Shown here: in pieces, positions 44,304-52,297 of the stretch
How the letters are laid out: every line of letters starts with the position of its first letter
Numbering within the stretch: position 1 is the stretch's first letter
NCBI GenBank assembly: GCA_016715365.1
Contig: JADKAM010000005.1
Location: 62,001 to 126,000 of the forward strand
From: Chitinophagaceae bacterium
Lineage (GTDB): Bacteria > Bacteroidota > Bacteroidia > Chitinophagales > Chitinophagaceae
Length of the DNA: 64,000 nucleotides
Direction of reading: 5' to 3'
Notes under the pieces: generated by a model
What the model saw: only the letters and a program-made list of their open reading frames with translations
Told to the model about the DNA's origin: nothing
Database searches by the model: none
Position numbers and translations under genes: made by a program

Positions 44304-46075
44304 TATGCATTTTTTCCGGGGATCGCATTAACCAGGTTTTGGGTGTATTCATTTTTTGGATGATGATACACCTGGTCGGCAGTTCCTGCTTCCACAATTT
44401 TTCCCTTGTACATAACCAGTATACGGTTGCAGATATAATGCACAACCGACAGGTCATGAGAAATAAAAATAGCGGTAAATCCAAATTCTTTTTTAAGGTC
44501 GTTCAGCAGATTAAGCACCTGCGCCTGTACACTTACATCTAAAGCCGAAACACTTTCATCAAAAATTAAAAAAGAAGGATTGAGTGCCAAAGCACGGGCA
44601 ATACAAATGCGCTGGCGCTGACCACCACTGAACTGGTGAGGGTAGCGGTTAAAGTGACTGGTATCCAAACTGACTTTCTCCAGCAACTCCATCACTTTTT
44701 CCTTACGTTGTTTATGGCCGGATAAAACTGAATGTACTTTCAACGGCTCCAGTATGGCATCGCCAATGGCAATGCGTGGGTTTAATGAACCGTACGGATC
44801 CTGGAAAACGATCTGCAGGTCCTTACGCATATTGCGTAGCACTTCTTTGTTGGTTTGTGTCAGGTCTTTGCCATCCAGCAAAATTTTGCCCGCTGTTGGT
44901 TTGATCAACTGTAAAATACTTCTTCCCAAAGTTGTTTTTCCACAACCACTTTCGCCAACCAGGCCAACAATATCTCCCTGCTGTACGGTAAAACTTACAT
45001 CATCAACAGCTTTAAAAAATGTTGAAGCTTTTCCAAATATATTTTTCTTCAGCGGAAAATGAACATGGAGGTTTTTTACCTCCAGTATTGTAGTCCCGAA
45101 AGCTTTCGGGATTTCGCTTTGCTCAATTTGTGGTTGGTGGTTTGTGGTTTGTAGTTTGTTTGCTGAATCGAACTGGCTTTGGAAATTTAGATCTGTTTCT
45201 TGTGTCTTGTTGCTTGTAGCTTGCGGCTTGGTTTCTGTTTTTATAAAATCACTAACTACCGGCAACCGTTTTTCTTTTGGCTGGCCAGCCGGCCTGCAGG
45301 CGAGTAAAGCCTTTGTGTATGGGTGCTGTGGTGCATGTAAAATATCTTTTGTAAGTCCCTGTTCTACAATTTCGCCTTTACGCATTACCAGTATTTTGTC
45401 GGCAATATCTGCAACAACGCCCAGGTCGTGGGTAATAAAAATTACCCCCATATTATTTTGTGCTTGTAAAGATTTGATGAGTTCCAGTATTGTTTTTTGT
45501 ACAGTTACGTCAAGTGCTGTGGTGGGTTCATCAGCAATTAAAATAGTGGGGTTACAACTCATTGCCATAGCAATCATCACCCGTTGCTTTTGTCCGCCAC
45601 TCAGCTCATGCGGATAACGTGACAATAAATTTGCGGGCTCGGGCAATTTTACTTTTTCAAAAAGCTCGATGGTTTTTTGCCTCGCTGTTTCTTTATTTAC
45701 TTTTTGATGTAACTGTATGGCTTCCATCACCTGGTAACCGCAGGTAAAAACCGGGTTCAGCGAGGTCATGGGCTCCTGGAAGATCATGGCAATTTTATTA
45801 CCACGTATGCTGTTTATTTTTTTGTGAGATAGTTTTAAAAGATCAACCGGTTCATCCTGCCCGAATAATATTTCACCGTTTATCACAGCTTGTTTTGGTA
45901 ACAGTTGCAATACAGATAAAGCTGTTACCGATTTGCCAGAGCCGCTTTCGCCAACAATGGCTACCAGTTCTCCGGCTGCCACATCAAATGAATTATTGAT
46001 TACAGCATTGCTCAATACACCATCCTGGTTAAACTGAATGGAAAGATTTTTTATAGAGAGGAGTGGGGTATCCAT
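44291..46075 (-). CDS. Dual-ATPase ABC protein of the dipeptide/oligopeptide type (DppD-DppF fusion)
   Basis: ATG 46075 (MDTPLLSIKNLSIQF) is preferred; longer frames would overlap the previous gene. The 594-residue protein has two complete ATPase domains. The first has GESGSGKS, LSGGQKQRVMIAMAM and ILIADEPTTALDV. The second has GESGCGKTTLGRSIL, FSGGQRQRICIARAL and LIFDESVSALDV. Each ends in the oligopeptide-type C-terminal segment (HPYTKALLACRPAGQPKEKRL). The linker (roughly 45080-45245) is Gln/Thr/Asn-rich and contains an 18-bp palindrome. No permease or binding-protein gene is near. Its stop overlaps the end of the TraB/GumN gene by 13 bp. Confidence 0.92.
   Translation of the reverse strand: MDTPLLSIKNLSIQFNQDGVLSNAVINNSFDVAAGELVAIVGESGSGKSVTALSVLQLLPKQAVINGEILFGQDEPVDLLKLSHKKINSIRGNKIAMIFQEPMTSLNPVFTCGYQVMEAIQLHQKVNKETARQKTIELFEKVKLPEPANLLSRYPHELSGGQKQRVMIAMAMSCNPTILIADEPTTALDVTVQKTILELIKSLQAQNNMGVIFITHDLGVVADIADKILVMRKGEIVEQGLTKDILHAPQHPYTKALLACRPAGQPKEKRLPVVSDFIKTETKPQATSNKTQETDLNFQSQFDSANKLQTTNHQPQIEQSEIPKAFGTTILEVKNLHVHFPLKKNIFGKASTFFKAVDDVSFTVQQGDIVGLVGESGCGKTTLGRSILQLIKPTAGKILLDGKDLTQTNKEVLRNMRKDLQIVFQDPYGSLNPRIAIGDAILEPLKVHSVLSGHKQRKEKVMELLEKVSLDTSHFNRYPHQFSGGQRQRICIARALALNPSFLIFDESVSALDVSVQAQVLNLLNDLKKEFGFTAIFISHDLSVVHYICNRILVMYKGKIVEAGTADQVYHHPKNEYTQNLVNAIPGKNAYQSS
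45094..45111. repeat. 18-bp perfect palindrome inside the ABC ATPase linker
   Basis: TCCCGAAAG followed by its exact complement CTTTCGGGA encodes the linker residues EIPKAFG in frame. Next to it (45121-45225) lie repeats of GGTTTGTGG/TTTGTAGTTTG and CTTGTTGCTTGTAGCTTG, which resemble the intergenic repeat at 38293-38406. Confidence 0.85.
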
Positions 46076-46082
46076 AATTATA

Positions 46083-46490
46083 TCAGGGACAGGTTGATCC
46101 TGTATATTGTACTTCATTTCCTTGTGATGGTGTTGCTCTTGCAGCCAGGCACACAATACAGTCCATTGTTTTTACCTGCCTGATAAAGTAAAAATTAAAT
46201 TCATCTCCCGGATTAAGAGCAGGGAAATAACAATAATTTTTTACTGTAAAAACATTGGTGTAATTGATATTGGTCTCCGGGTCAAGCCAGTTGGCGGCAA
46301 TATCGGCATTTCCGGCATCGCCACTGATAACCTGTATTACATATTGGGCACAAGGGCCCTTTACAACCAGTTTACCTCTGATACAGCCACTTAATCTGGT
46401 ATCAGTATCTTCTTTTTTACATTTAAAACCGGGTAAAAAAGTAATAGTAAGTATAGCAATACAGAAAATAACAAAACTACTTTTCTTCAT
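46083..46490 (-). CDS. Small secreted cysteine-rich protein of unknown function
   Basis: This 135-residue protein has a hydrophobic signal segment (FVIFCIAILTITFLPGF) followed by CKKEDTD. The cysteine is not preceded by a clear lipobox, so it may be a signal-peptide or lipoprotein variant. Mature cysteines at CIRGK, GPCAQY, KNYCYF, MDCIVC and the C-terminal STCP suggest disulphides in the periplasm or outside. The YVIQVISGDAGN..WLDPETNINYTNVFTVKNYCYF part looks beta-rich. No family is recognised. It lies between AMP nucleosidase and the ABC protein, all on the minus strand. Confidence 0.7.
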   Translation of the reverse strand: MKKSSFVIFCIAILTITFLPGFKCKKEDTDTRLSGCIRGKLVVKGPCAQYVIQVISGDAGNADIAANWLDPETNINYTNVFTVKNYCYFPALNPGDEFNFYFIRQVKTMDCIVCLAARATPSQGNEVQYTGSTCP

Positions 46491-46545
46491 AAAACAGCTT
46501 TTACCGTAAGACTGCTATGCAAATAATATTGCTGCCTGACGGATG

Positions 46546-47316
46546 TTAAAATTTCAAATGCCTTACTGTTAACCCATCGTTGATCAGTTGCTTTAAAGAA
46601 TCGATACCAATCTTTAAATGCCGTTCAACAAATTCGGTCGTAACTTTTTTATCGCTCTCTTCTGTTTTAACGCCTTCAGGTACCATGGGGCTGTCACTCA
46701 CCAGCAACAAGGCACCCGTTGGTATTTTATTATAGAAACCAACGGTAAAAATTGTTGCTGTTTCCATATCAATGGCATAAGCCCTTACCTGTTGCAGGTA
46801 TTCTTTAAACACTTCATCATGCTCCCAAACCCTGCGGTTGGTGGTGTAACAAACGCCTGTCCAGTAATCGCAGGAAGAATCCCTGATAGTAGTTGAAATG
46901 GCTTTCTGCAAAGCAAATGCAGGCAATGCCGGTACTTCAGGTGGAAAATAATCATTGCTGGTACCTTCGCCCCGTATGGCTGCAATGGGAAGAATGAGGT
47001 CGCCCAGTTTATTACGTTTTTTAAGGCCTCCGCATTTACCTAAGAATAAAACAGCCTTGGGCTCAATGGCGCTCAATAGATCCATCACTGTTGCCGCACC
47101 GGGACTGCCCATACCAAAGTTAATGATGGTAATATTATCAGCGGTAGCACATTGCATCGGCCTGTCGGTGCCCACAATCTGTACGTTATTCCATTCGGCA
47201 AACATATTTACATAGTTACTGAAATTGGTAAGTAAAATGTACTGTCCAAAATTTTCTAATTTTTCGCCGGTATACCTCGGTAACCAGTTATTTACTATTT
47301 CTTCTTTTGATTTCAT
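46546..47316 (-). CDS. amn: AMP nucleosidase (short form)
   Basis: Amn hydrolyses AMP to adenine and ribose-5-phosphate. The 256-residue protein is the phosphorylase-like catalytic part common in Bacteroidota. It has NITIINFGMGSPGAATVMDLL, AVLFLGKCGGLKKRNKLGDLILPIAAIRGEGTSNDY, then YAIDMETATIFTVGF with the purine-nucleoside signature glutamate, and LLLVSDSPMVPEGVKT. The extra N-terminal regulatory domain of the E. coli enzyme is absent. It is transcribed alone or with the two genes downstream. Confidence 0.93.
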   Translation of the reverse strand: MKSKEEIVNNWLPRYTGEKLENFGQYILLTNFSNYVNMFAEWNNVQIVGTDRPMQCATADNITIINFGMGSPGAATVMDLLSAIEPKAVLFLGKCGGLKKRNKLGDLILPIAAIRGEGTSNDYFPPEVPALPAFALQKAISTTIRDSSCDYWTGVCYTTNRRVWEHDEVFKEYLQQVRAYAIDMETATIFTVGFYNKIPTGALLLVSDSPMVPEGVKTEESDKKVTTEFVERHLKIGIDSLKQLINDGLTVRHLKF

Positions 47317-47380
47317 ATCTTTCGGCTAATTCGTTTTGTATTGATTAAAGGTACAAAATTCTTTTCCTACAGTAAGATTA

Positions 47381-47822
47381 ATGCAGATGATTAAAATTGA
47401 ATACCCACCATATCAACCAAAAATAAAAGAAGAAAACGGCAGGGAATTGATCTTTGATGCATTTCGCAAACGCTGGATTGTGCTTACACCTGAAGAATGG
47501 GTGCGACAGAATTTTCTGCAATATCTTACCCAGACAAAAAAAATACCCGGCTTCTTTAATTGCAGTTGAAAAGGAAATAAAACTGGGCGAACTTAAAAAG
47601 CGTTTTGATATCGTTGTATATGACAAAAACTCAAAACCATGGATGATTGTTGAATGTAAGGAGATGAATGTATCGTTGGATAAATCAGTTTTAGATCAGA
47701 TACTTCGGTATAATATTTCACTTGATGTTCCTTACCTGGTTATTACCAATGGCAGTTATTGCATGGCATTACAATTAAACGAAAATCTGATGCAGGCAAT
47801 TGGTGTTTTACCTGATCTTTAA
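47381..47822 (+). pseudogene. HsdR N-terminal-type nuclease-like protein, frameshifted in an A8 run
   Basis: The first frame (47381-47569) gives IKIEYPPYQPKIKEENGRELIFDAFRKRWIVLTPEEWVRQNFLQYL and stops soon after the run of eight A at 47536-47543. The next frame continues it: PASLIAVEKEIKLGELKKRFDIVVYDKNSKPWMIVECKEMNVSL and on to VPYLVITNGSYCMALQLNE. Joined, this is a full 147-residue type I restriction HsdR_N/PD-(D/E)XK-like protein, with E..K..RFDIVVYD and the VECK core. Such lone proteins are common in Bacteroidota; their role is unknown and no hsdM/S genes are nearby. Restoring A7 would repair the gene. ATG 47387 is an alternative start. Confidence 0.9.
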
Positions 47823-49223
47823 TTAAGCTTCGCCGATTCTTTCAACCTGATCTTCCAGTGTTTCCTCTTTTTCATTATTATACGGCCATTGATTTTGCAG
47901 CTTTGCATAAATAAAATAAACTACAATACCGGTTCCAAAAACAATTAGAAAAGATTTGATAACTGCAAAGCCTGTTGAATAGAAAACAAACAGCCACATC
48001 AGAATCGCCAATATTACAGGCAAAGGATATAAAGGCATTTTAAAAGGCAGATGAGTTTTGCCGTTTCTTCTGCGGAGTAATACAACGCCAACAGCCTGGC
48101 CAATAAACTGCACCATAATGCGCATGGCTAAAATGCCGCTGATAACATCACTCATTCTGAATAACATACTGAACACAAAAGCAAAAGCTGCCAGTACCAA
48201 TAACGAAACATAAGGAAAGTTCCTGGTGGGATGCAGTTTGCCAAATACTTTAAAGAATGCACCGTCAACAGCAGCTGCATAAGGCACACGTGAGTAACCA
48301 AGCATTACAGCAAATAAAGAGGCTAGGGCAACCCATAAGATCATTATAGTTGCAATATTGGCAGCAGCATGTCCATACAGCCGTTCTATAAAAGTGCTTA
48401 CCACAAAAGTATTGATACCTGCATCCTGCCATTGTTTTACTTCCTGCCAGCTGATAACGCTGCTCACACTCATGTTCATGGCAATGTATAAAATGGCAAT
48501 GCCGATAACAGAAATAAACATGCTGCGTGGAATGTTTTTACCCGGGTTTTTTATCTCGGCACCCAAATGGCAAACATTGTAATAACCCAGGTAACTGTAA
48601 ATGGATTTGATACATGCCTGCCCGAATGCAAAAGAAGCCAGTTGGCCCCAGCTGAAATCTGCATTGATATCTTTTAACGGCTGTAAAAAATTGCCATGTG
48701 CAATACCGCCGATGATGATCCAGCCGATGGTTAGAATGACACCGGTCCAGAGTAACACGGCAATTTTTCCGATGCTGTCAATTTTTCGATAGAGCAATAT
48801 AGTAACAACCACAATAACCGAAGCAGAAACCAGTTTTTGTTCTATAGAGCCTAAGTCAACCAGGTAGCCTAAATATTGCGAAAAACCAATAGCAGCCGAT
48901 GCTGCAACCAGCGGCGCCTGTATTACCGTTTGCCATACATACAGGAAGCTCATCATCCGGCCCATACCATTTTTACCGTAAGCTTCTTTTAAAAAATTGT
49001 AACTGCCACCCGCTAACGGGTAGGCAGCGCCCAGTTCACTCCAGATCATGGCATCAATTAAAGAGAGTACAGCACCGGCAATCCAGGCATATAAAAACAT
49101 GCTGCCCATCAGGCCCATTACAATGGGAAGGGTTACAAATGGGCCGATACCCACCATGTCGATCATGTTTACAACAGTAGATTGAAATAAGCCTAAGCTT
49201 CGCTGTAATTTTGGAGCAGTCAT
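47823..49223 (-). CDS. APC-superfamily amino acid permease
   Basis: This 466-residue protein has about twelve membrane helices and the APC hallmarks: GLFQSTVVNMIDMVGIGPFVTLP in helix 1, GAVLSLIDAMIWSELGAAYPLAGGSYNFLKEAYG, and AEIKNPGKNIPRSM after helix 6. A C-terminal acidic tail (EKEETLEDQVERI) follows. Substrates are probably amino acids or related cations; the exact one is not readable. It meets the HsdR_N-like gene tail to tail with no gap. Confidence 0.9.
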   Translation of the reverse strand: MTAPKLQRSLGLFQSTVVNMIDMVGIGPFVTLPIVMGLMGSMFLYAWIAGAVLSLIDAMIWSELGAAYPLAGGSYNFLKEAYGKNGMGRMMSFLYVWQTVIQAPLVAASAAIGFSQYLGYLVDLGSIEQKLVSASVIVVVTILLYRKIDSIGKIAVLLWTGVILTIGWIIIGGIAHGNFLQPLKDINADFSWGQLASFAFGQACIKSIYSYLGYYNVCHLGAEIKNPGKNIPRSMFISVIGIAILYIAMNMSVSSVISWQEVKQWQDAGINTFVVSTFIERLYGHAAANIATIMILWVALASLFAVMLGYSRVPYAAAVDGAFFKVFGKLHPTRNFPYVSLLVLAAFAFVFSMLFRMSDVISGILAMRIMVQFIGQAVGVVLLRRRNGKTHLPFKMPLYPLPVILAILMWLFVFYSTGFAVIKSFLIVFGTGIVVYFIYAKLQNQWPYNNEKEETLEDQVERIGEA

Positions 49224-49405
49224 TCCGGTAATTGAATATGGAAATTACAATTTTGACTGATAAAAGAAATGGGGTAGTGGAATTTTTCCGAATTTGGTAA
49301 ATACTAAAAGCCGATGAGTATCATCAGTATAACGAAGATCAATATGAGGCGGAAAACAATTTGCATATAACTTTGTTTTGTAGCTTACACATAATAAACG
49401 TTGAA

Positions 49406-49966
49406 ATGGGAAAAAAAATTGTGATTGCAGTTACGGGAGCCAGCGGTTCGGTTTACGCTGATGTATTGCTGAAGAAGCTGATGCAGCTTACAGAACAATG
49501 GGATGAGCTAAGCCTGGTGATGACTGAAAATGCCAAAGAAGTATGGAAGATTGAACTGGATAACGACAATTACAGTCATTATGAACTGCGCCATTTTACA
49601 CAACAGGATTTTAATGCGCCGTTTGCATCCGGATCAGGACAGTACGATACCATGATCATCATTCCCTGCAGCATGGGTACATTGGGGCGTATTGCTGCGG
49701 GTATTTCCAACGACCTGATAAGCCGTGCGGCAGATGTTGTTTTAAAAGAAAGAAGAAAACTGATTTGTGTGGTAAGAGATACGCCGTACAACCTTATTCA
49801 TATCCGCAATATGGAAACCATTACACTTGCCGGAGGAATAATATGTCCTGCAACGCCATCTTTTTACAGCAAGCCAACAACTATTGAAGAAGTTGCAGCA
49901 ACGGTTGTTGATCGTGTGATAGACCTGGCCGGACTAAAAAATGTGGCTTACCGCTGGGGCAAGTAA
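49406..49966 (+). CDS. ubiX: Flavin prenyltransferase UbiX
   Basis: UbiX makes prenylated FMN, the cofactor of UbiD-type decarboxylases. ATG 49406 (MGKKIVIAVTGASGSVYADVLL) starts exactly at the conserved flavin-binding strand. The 186-residue protein has VMTENAKEVWKIE, then YDTMIIIPCSMGTLGRIAAGISNDLISRAADVVLKERRKLICVVRDTPYN, and ICPATPSFYSKP. In organisms with futalosine menaquinone synthesis the counterpart is MqnM; the UbiA-like gene at 23816-24742 could act in the same route. Confidence 0.95.
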   Translation: MGKKIVIAVTGASGSVYADVLLKKLMQLTEQWDELSLVMTENAKEVWKIELDNDNYSHYELRHFTQQDFNAPFASGSGQYDTMIIIPCSMGTLGRIAAGISNDLISRAADVVLKERRKLICVVRDTPYNLIHIRNMETITLAGGIICPATPSFYSKPTTIEEVAATVVDRVIDLAGLKNVAYRWGK

Positions 49967-49995
49967 AAAGCCATCACAATATTGTAATGGCTTTT
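49966..49995. terminator. Bidirectional terminator between ubiX and lolA
   Basis: AAAAGCCAT and an inner ACAAT pair with ATTGT and ATGGCTTTT (one C-A mismatch between the two blocks). A T4 tract follows on the plus strand and also in reverse. It separates two convergent genes. Confidence 0.8.
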
Positions 49996-50032
49996 AAAAT
50001 CATTTTCTGTGTTTCAGTGTTTTGTGGTAATA

Positions 50033-50689
50033 CTATCTCAAATCCACCAGCTCCATTCCGGGATAATTTTTCTGGTTAAATAAAAACGTTGCATCAGTAA
50101 GATTTGATGTGGTATTCATGCCGCTTACTGTGTAGGTATAACGGTTGCCGGCCTTTTCAAAAACTTTGGTTGAAGTGATTGTTTTAGCAGCCTTGTTAAT
50201 GAATACAATTACTTTATGAAACAGTTTTGTTTTATCAATTGGGGTTAACTCAATTTCCTGAATACCTTTTGCATCGCTGTTTAATTTGTATAAAAAGTCT
50301 TTATCGTAAAAATTGGTAAATAATTTTTGAGGGGTAATGGTATTGTTGGAAGGGTCAAGTTTGGTAAGTGTAATTTCTTTTGCTGCGGCATCTACTGTCC
50401 AGATATTACTGCCATCACAAAAAATATCCTGCCCTGCTACTTTAATACGGTATTTAGTTCCTTTCATATACACGGTGCCTGTTTTATTGCCCAGCAGTTT
50501 ATTGGCCGCATTTTCAATCTTAAGGCTGAAATTGGATTGAACTGATTTATAGGTTTTGAATTTAGCACTCACTGCATCCAGTATTTTCTTAGCCTCCGGA
50601 TCGCTGTTGCCCATACCTTTTGGCGCCTGGGCATTTACAGTGAAAAACATACTTAACATGAATACTGCCGCACTTAAAATTTTCTTCAT
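50033..50689 (-). CDS. lolA: LolA-like outer-membrane lipoprotein carrier
   Basis: LolA carries lipoproteins across the periplasm from LolCDE to the outer membrane. This 218-residue protein has a signal peptide ending VNAQ (residue 21). It then has ILDAVSAKFKTYKSVQSNFSLKIENAANK, GTVYMKGTKYRIKVAGQDIFCDGSNIWTVDAAAKEITL, and the later strands PQKLFTNFYDKDFLYKL and KLFHKVIVFIN. These follow the half-barrel LolA fold. Bacteroidota have several LolA-like proteins, so the exact paralogue is uncertain. Confidence 0.85.
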   Translation of the reverse strand: MKKILSAAVFMLSMFFTVNAQAPKGMGNSDPEAKKILDAVSAKFKTYKSVQSNFSLKIENAANKLLGNKTGTVYMKGTKYRIKVAGQDIFCDGSNIWTVDAAAKEITLTKLDPSNNTITPQKLFTNFYDKDFLYKLNSDAKGIQEIELTPIDKTKLFHKVIVFINKAAKTITSTKVFEKAGNRYTYTVSGMNTTSNLTDATFLFNQKNYPGMELVDLR

Positions 50690-50734
50690 TTTCTTTATTT
50701 ATTATTAAAAATATACAAGCCTGTTAAACGCCTG

Positions 50735-50742
50735 CAAAGATA
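50735..50742 (-). promoter_or_regulatory. -7 promoter element of lolA (TATCTTTG)
   Basis: On the minus strand the bases are TATCTTTG, a full match to TAnnTTTG, 46 bp upstream of ATG 50689. No -33 TTTG is clear. Confidence 0.5.
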
Positions 50743-50963
50743 TAGTACATAGACGGTTTTTTTATACTCATAGTTTCATTTGAATATTGTAATAAACTGT
50801 TAATGTACAGGCATTTGTAAAATAAGCGATATCAGCAGGCGTTAATCCCAAAAAGATAACTATTTTGCAAGTCTTCAACACAACTCCACTATTGATATTT
50901 TTTACTTTTAGGCGCATGGCTTTATAAGAGCCCGGCGGCGGCATCATTTAATTACTACATATC

Positions 50964-52160
50964 ATGCAAAAAAATATCGCCATTTCCCAGCGGGAAAGCT
51001 ATAACCCTACACAATTCACCGAATTTTTATGGTGGTTATCTACTGCCGAAAAGGAAATTCTGGTTGATTCTGTTGTTGACAGAAACCGGTACAAAATTAT
51101 CGGCATGACCGTGCTGGCCACCTGGGCATTTGCAACTTTTACCTGGACCTATTTTTTTAATACGATTGTTGATTCTGTTTTAATGTCTGTTGCATTGGGC
51201 CTTTTTATGGGTTTTATCATTCTTACCATTGACCGGGCATTAATAAAAGGCATTACAAAATTTAATAAACGCAAATTAGCTCCGCTTTTGTTCCGTGGCT
51301 TGCTGGCATTAACAATTGGTACTTTTATGGCCCAGCCAGCCGTGTTATACATGTTTGATAAAGAAATAAAACTGCAGACTTCGCTGGATAATGAAAAAAA
51401 GAAAATGCTGAAACAGCAGGAACTGGTGGCATTGTATAAAACCCCCAAAGATGCGCTGACCAAAGAAAGCGCAGCACTTAAGGCAGAGCTTGATTTAAAG
51501 TATGAAGCGGTAAGTAAGGCCCGGAATAATTTTTTAGCCGAAACCGATGGCAGCGGCGGATCGGGTAAAGTGGGCATTAAAGATATTGCCATTGCCAAAA
51601 GAAATGAATATCAAAAATTAGATGGCGAGTATCAAATCTTATTAAAAGAAACACAGCCCAAATTAGACAGTACCGATGCGGCTTTAAAAGAAATAGACAA
51701 TAAAATAAAAACGGAAGAAGCAAATTTTACTACCTATTTCAACAATGGATTTTTAACCAGGGTAGAAGCGCTTACTAATTTATTAAAAAACAACTCAGCA
51801 CTCCAATTCAGGTATTACCTGATCGTTTTTATACTGATGTTGATAGAACTGATGCCGGTAATAGCAAAAACAATTTTGCCATCGGGCAGTTACGATGAAA
51901 AAGTAATGCTGCGGGAAGAAATGGAAATGGAGATTGCCCACAGCAATATCCGCAAGGAACAGCAACTGAAAGAACTCTACAATCAAATGGCATTTGATAA
52001 TGATAAAGAAGCCATCACGGCGTTCTTTTCACTCACCAAAGAAGACCGGACTGAAAAGATGAAAAGCTTCAGTAAAAGATGGAAGGAAGAAAACCACCAA
52101 ACTTTTGACGGGCTTTGGGAAAAGATGAAGAAGGAGATATTGACGAAGCAGGAGAATTAA
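50964..52160 (+). CDS. DUF4407 membrane protein
   Basis: This 398-residue protein has the DUF4407 start: FTEFLWWLSTAEKEILVDSVVDRNRYKIIGMTVLATWAFATFTWTYFF. Two N-terminal membrane helices are followed by the charged FIILTIDRALIKGI motif and a third helix (PLLFRGLLALTIGTFMAQP). A long charged periplasmic or cytoplasmic helical stretch (residues 145-270, with KTPKDALTKESAALKAELDLKYEA) precedes a fourth helix (YLIVFILMLIELMPVIAKT). A coiled-coil C-terminal tail ends it. The function of DUF4407 is unknown. It lies upstream of mutS on the same strand, 137 bp away. Confidence 0.88.
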   Translation: MQKNIAISQRESYNPTQFTEFLWWLSTAEKEILVDSVVDRNRYKIIGMTVLATWAFATFTWTYFFNTIVDSVLMSVALGLFMGFIILTIDRALIKGITKFNKRKLAPLLFRGLLALTIGTFMAQPAVLYMFDKEIKLQTSLDNEKKKMLKQQELVALYKTPKDALTKESAALKAELDLKYEAVSKARNNFLAETDGSGGSGKVGIKDIAIAKRNEYQKLDGEYQILLKETQPKLDSTDAALKEIDNKIKTEEANFTTYFNNGFLTRVEALTNLLKNNSALQFRYYLIVFILMLIELMPVIAKTILPSGSYDEKVMLREEMEMEIAHSNIRKEQQLKELYNQMAFDNDKEAITAFFSLTKEDRTEKMKSFSKRWKEENHQTFDGLWEKMKKEILTKQEN

Positions 52161-52242
52161 ACGCTGATTTATTGATTTAATTGATTTCGCAGATAAAATC
52201 AGCGAAATCTTACATAATCTTTATAATCAGCGATTGGTTTGT
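52161..52242. repeat. Short GCGAAATC/AATCAGCGA repeats upstream of mutS
   Basis: GCTGATTTATTGATTT, AATCAGCGAAATC and AATCAGCGATT recur in direct and inverted order (52172-52236), so a hairpin could form between DUF4407 and mutS. No gene lies here. Confidence 0.5.
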
Positions 52243-52250
52243 TATTTTTG
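52243..52250 (+). promoter_or_regulatory. -7 promoter element of mutS (TATTTTTG)
   Basis: TATTTTTG is a full match to TAnnTTTG, 47 bp upstream of ATG 52298. It supports ATG 52298 as the start over the longer open frame from 52181. Confidence 0.5.
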
Positions 52251-52297
52251 ATGCCCCATACGGTCGCCAGTGGTCTGTCGACGGTGGTCTCTTTACC

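Noticed and set aside
47381..47822. Remnant of a type I restriction-modification system
   Set aside because: Only the short HsdR_N-like domain is present, with no hsdM, hsdS or helicase sequence; the lone form is common in this phylum.
48900..49180. 93-codon plus-strand frame opposite the APC permease
   Set aside because: It is antisense to a clear membrane protein; the Cys/His-rich product is typical of a shadow frame.
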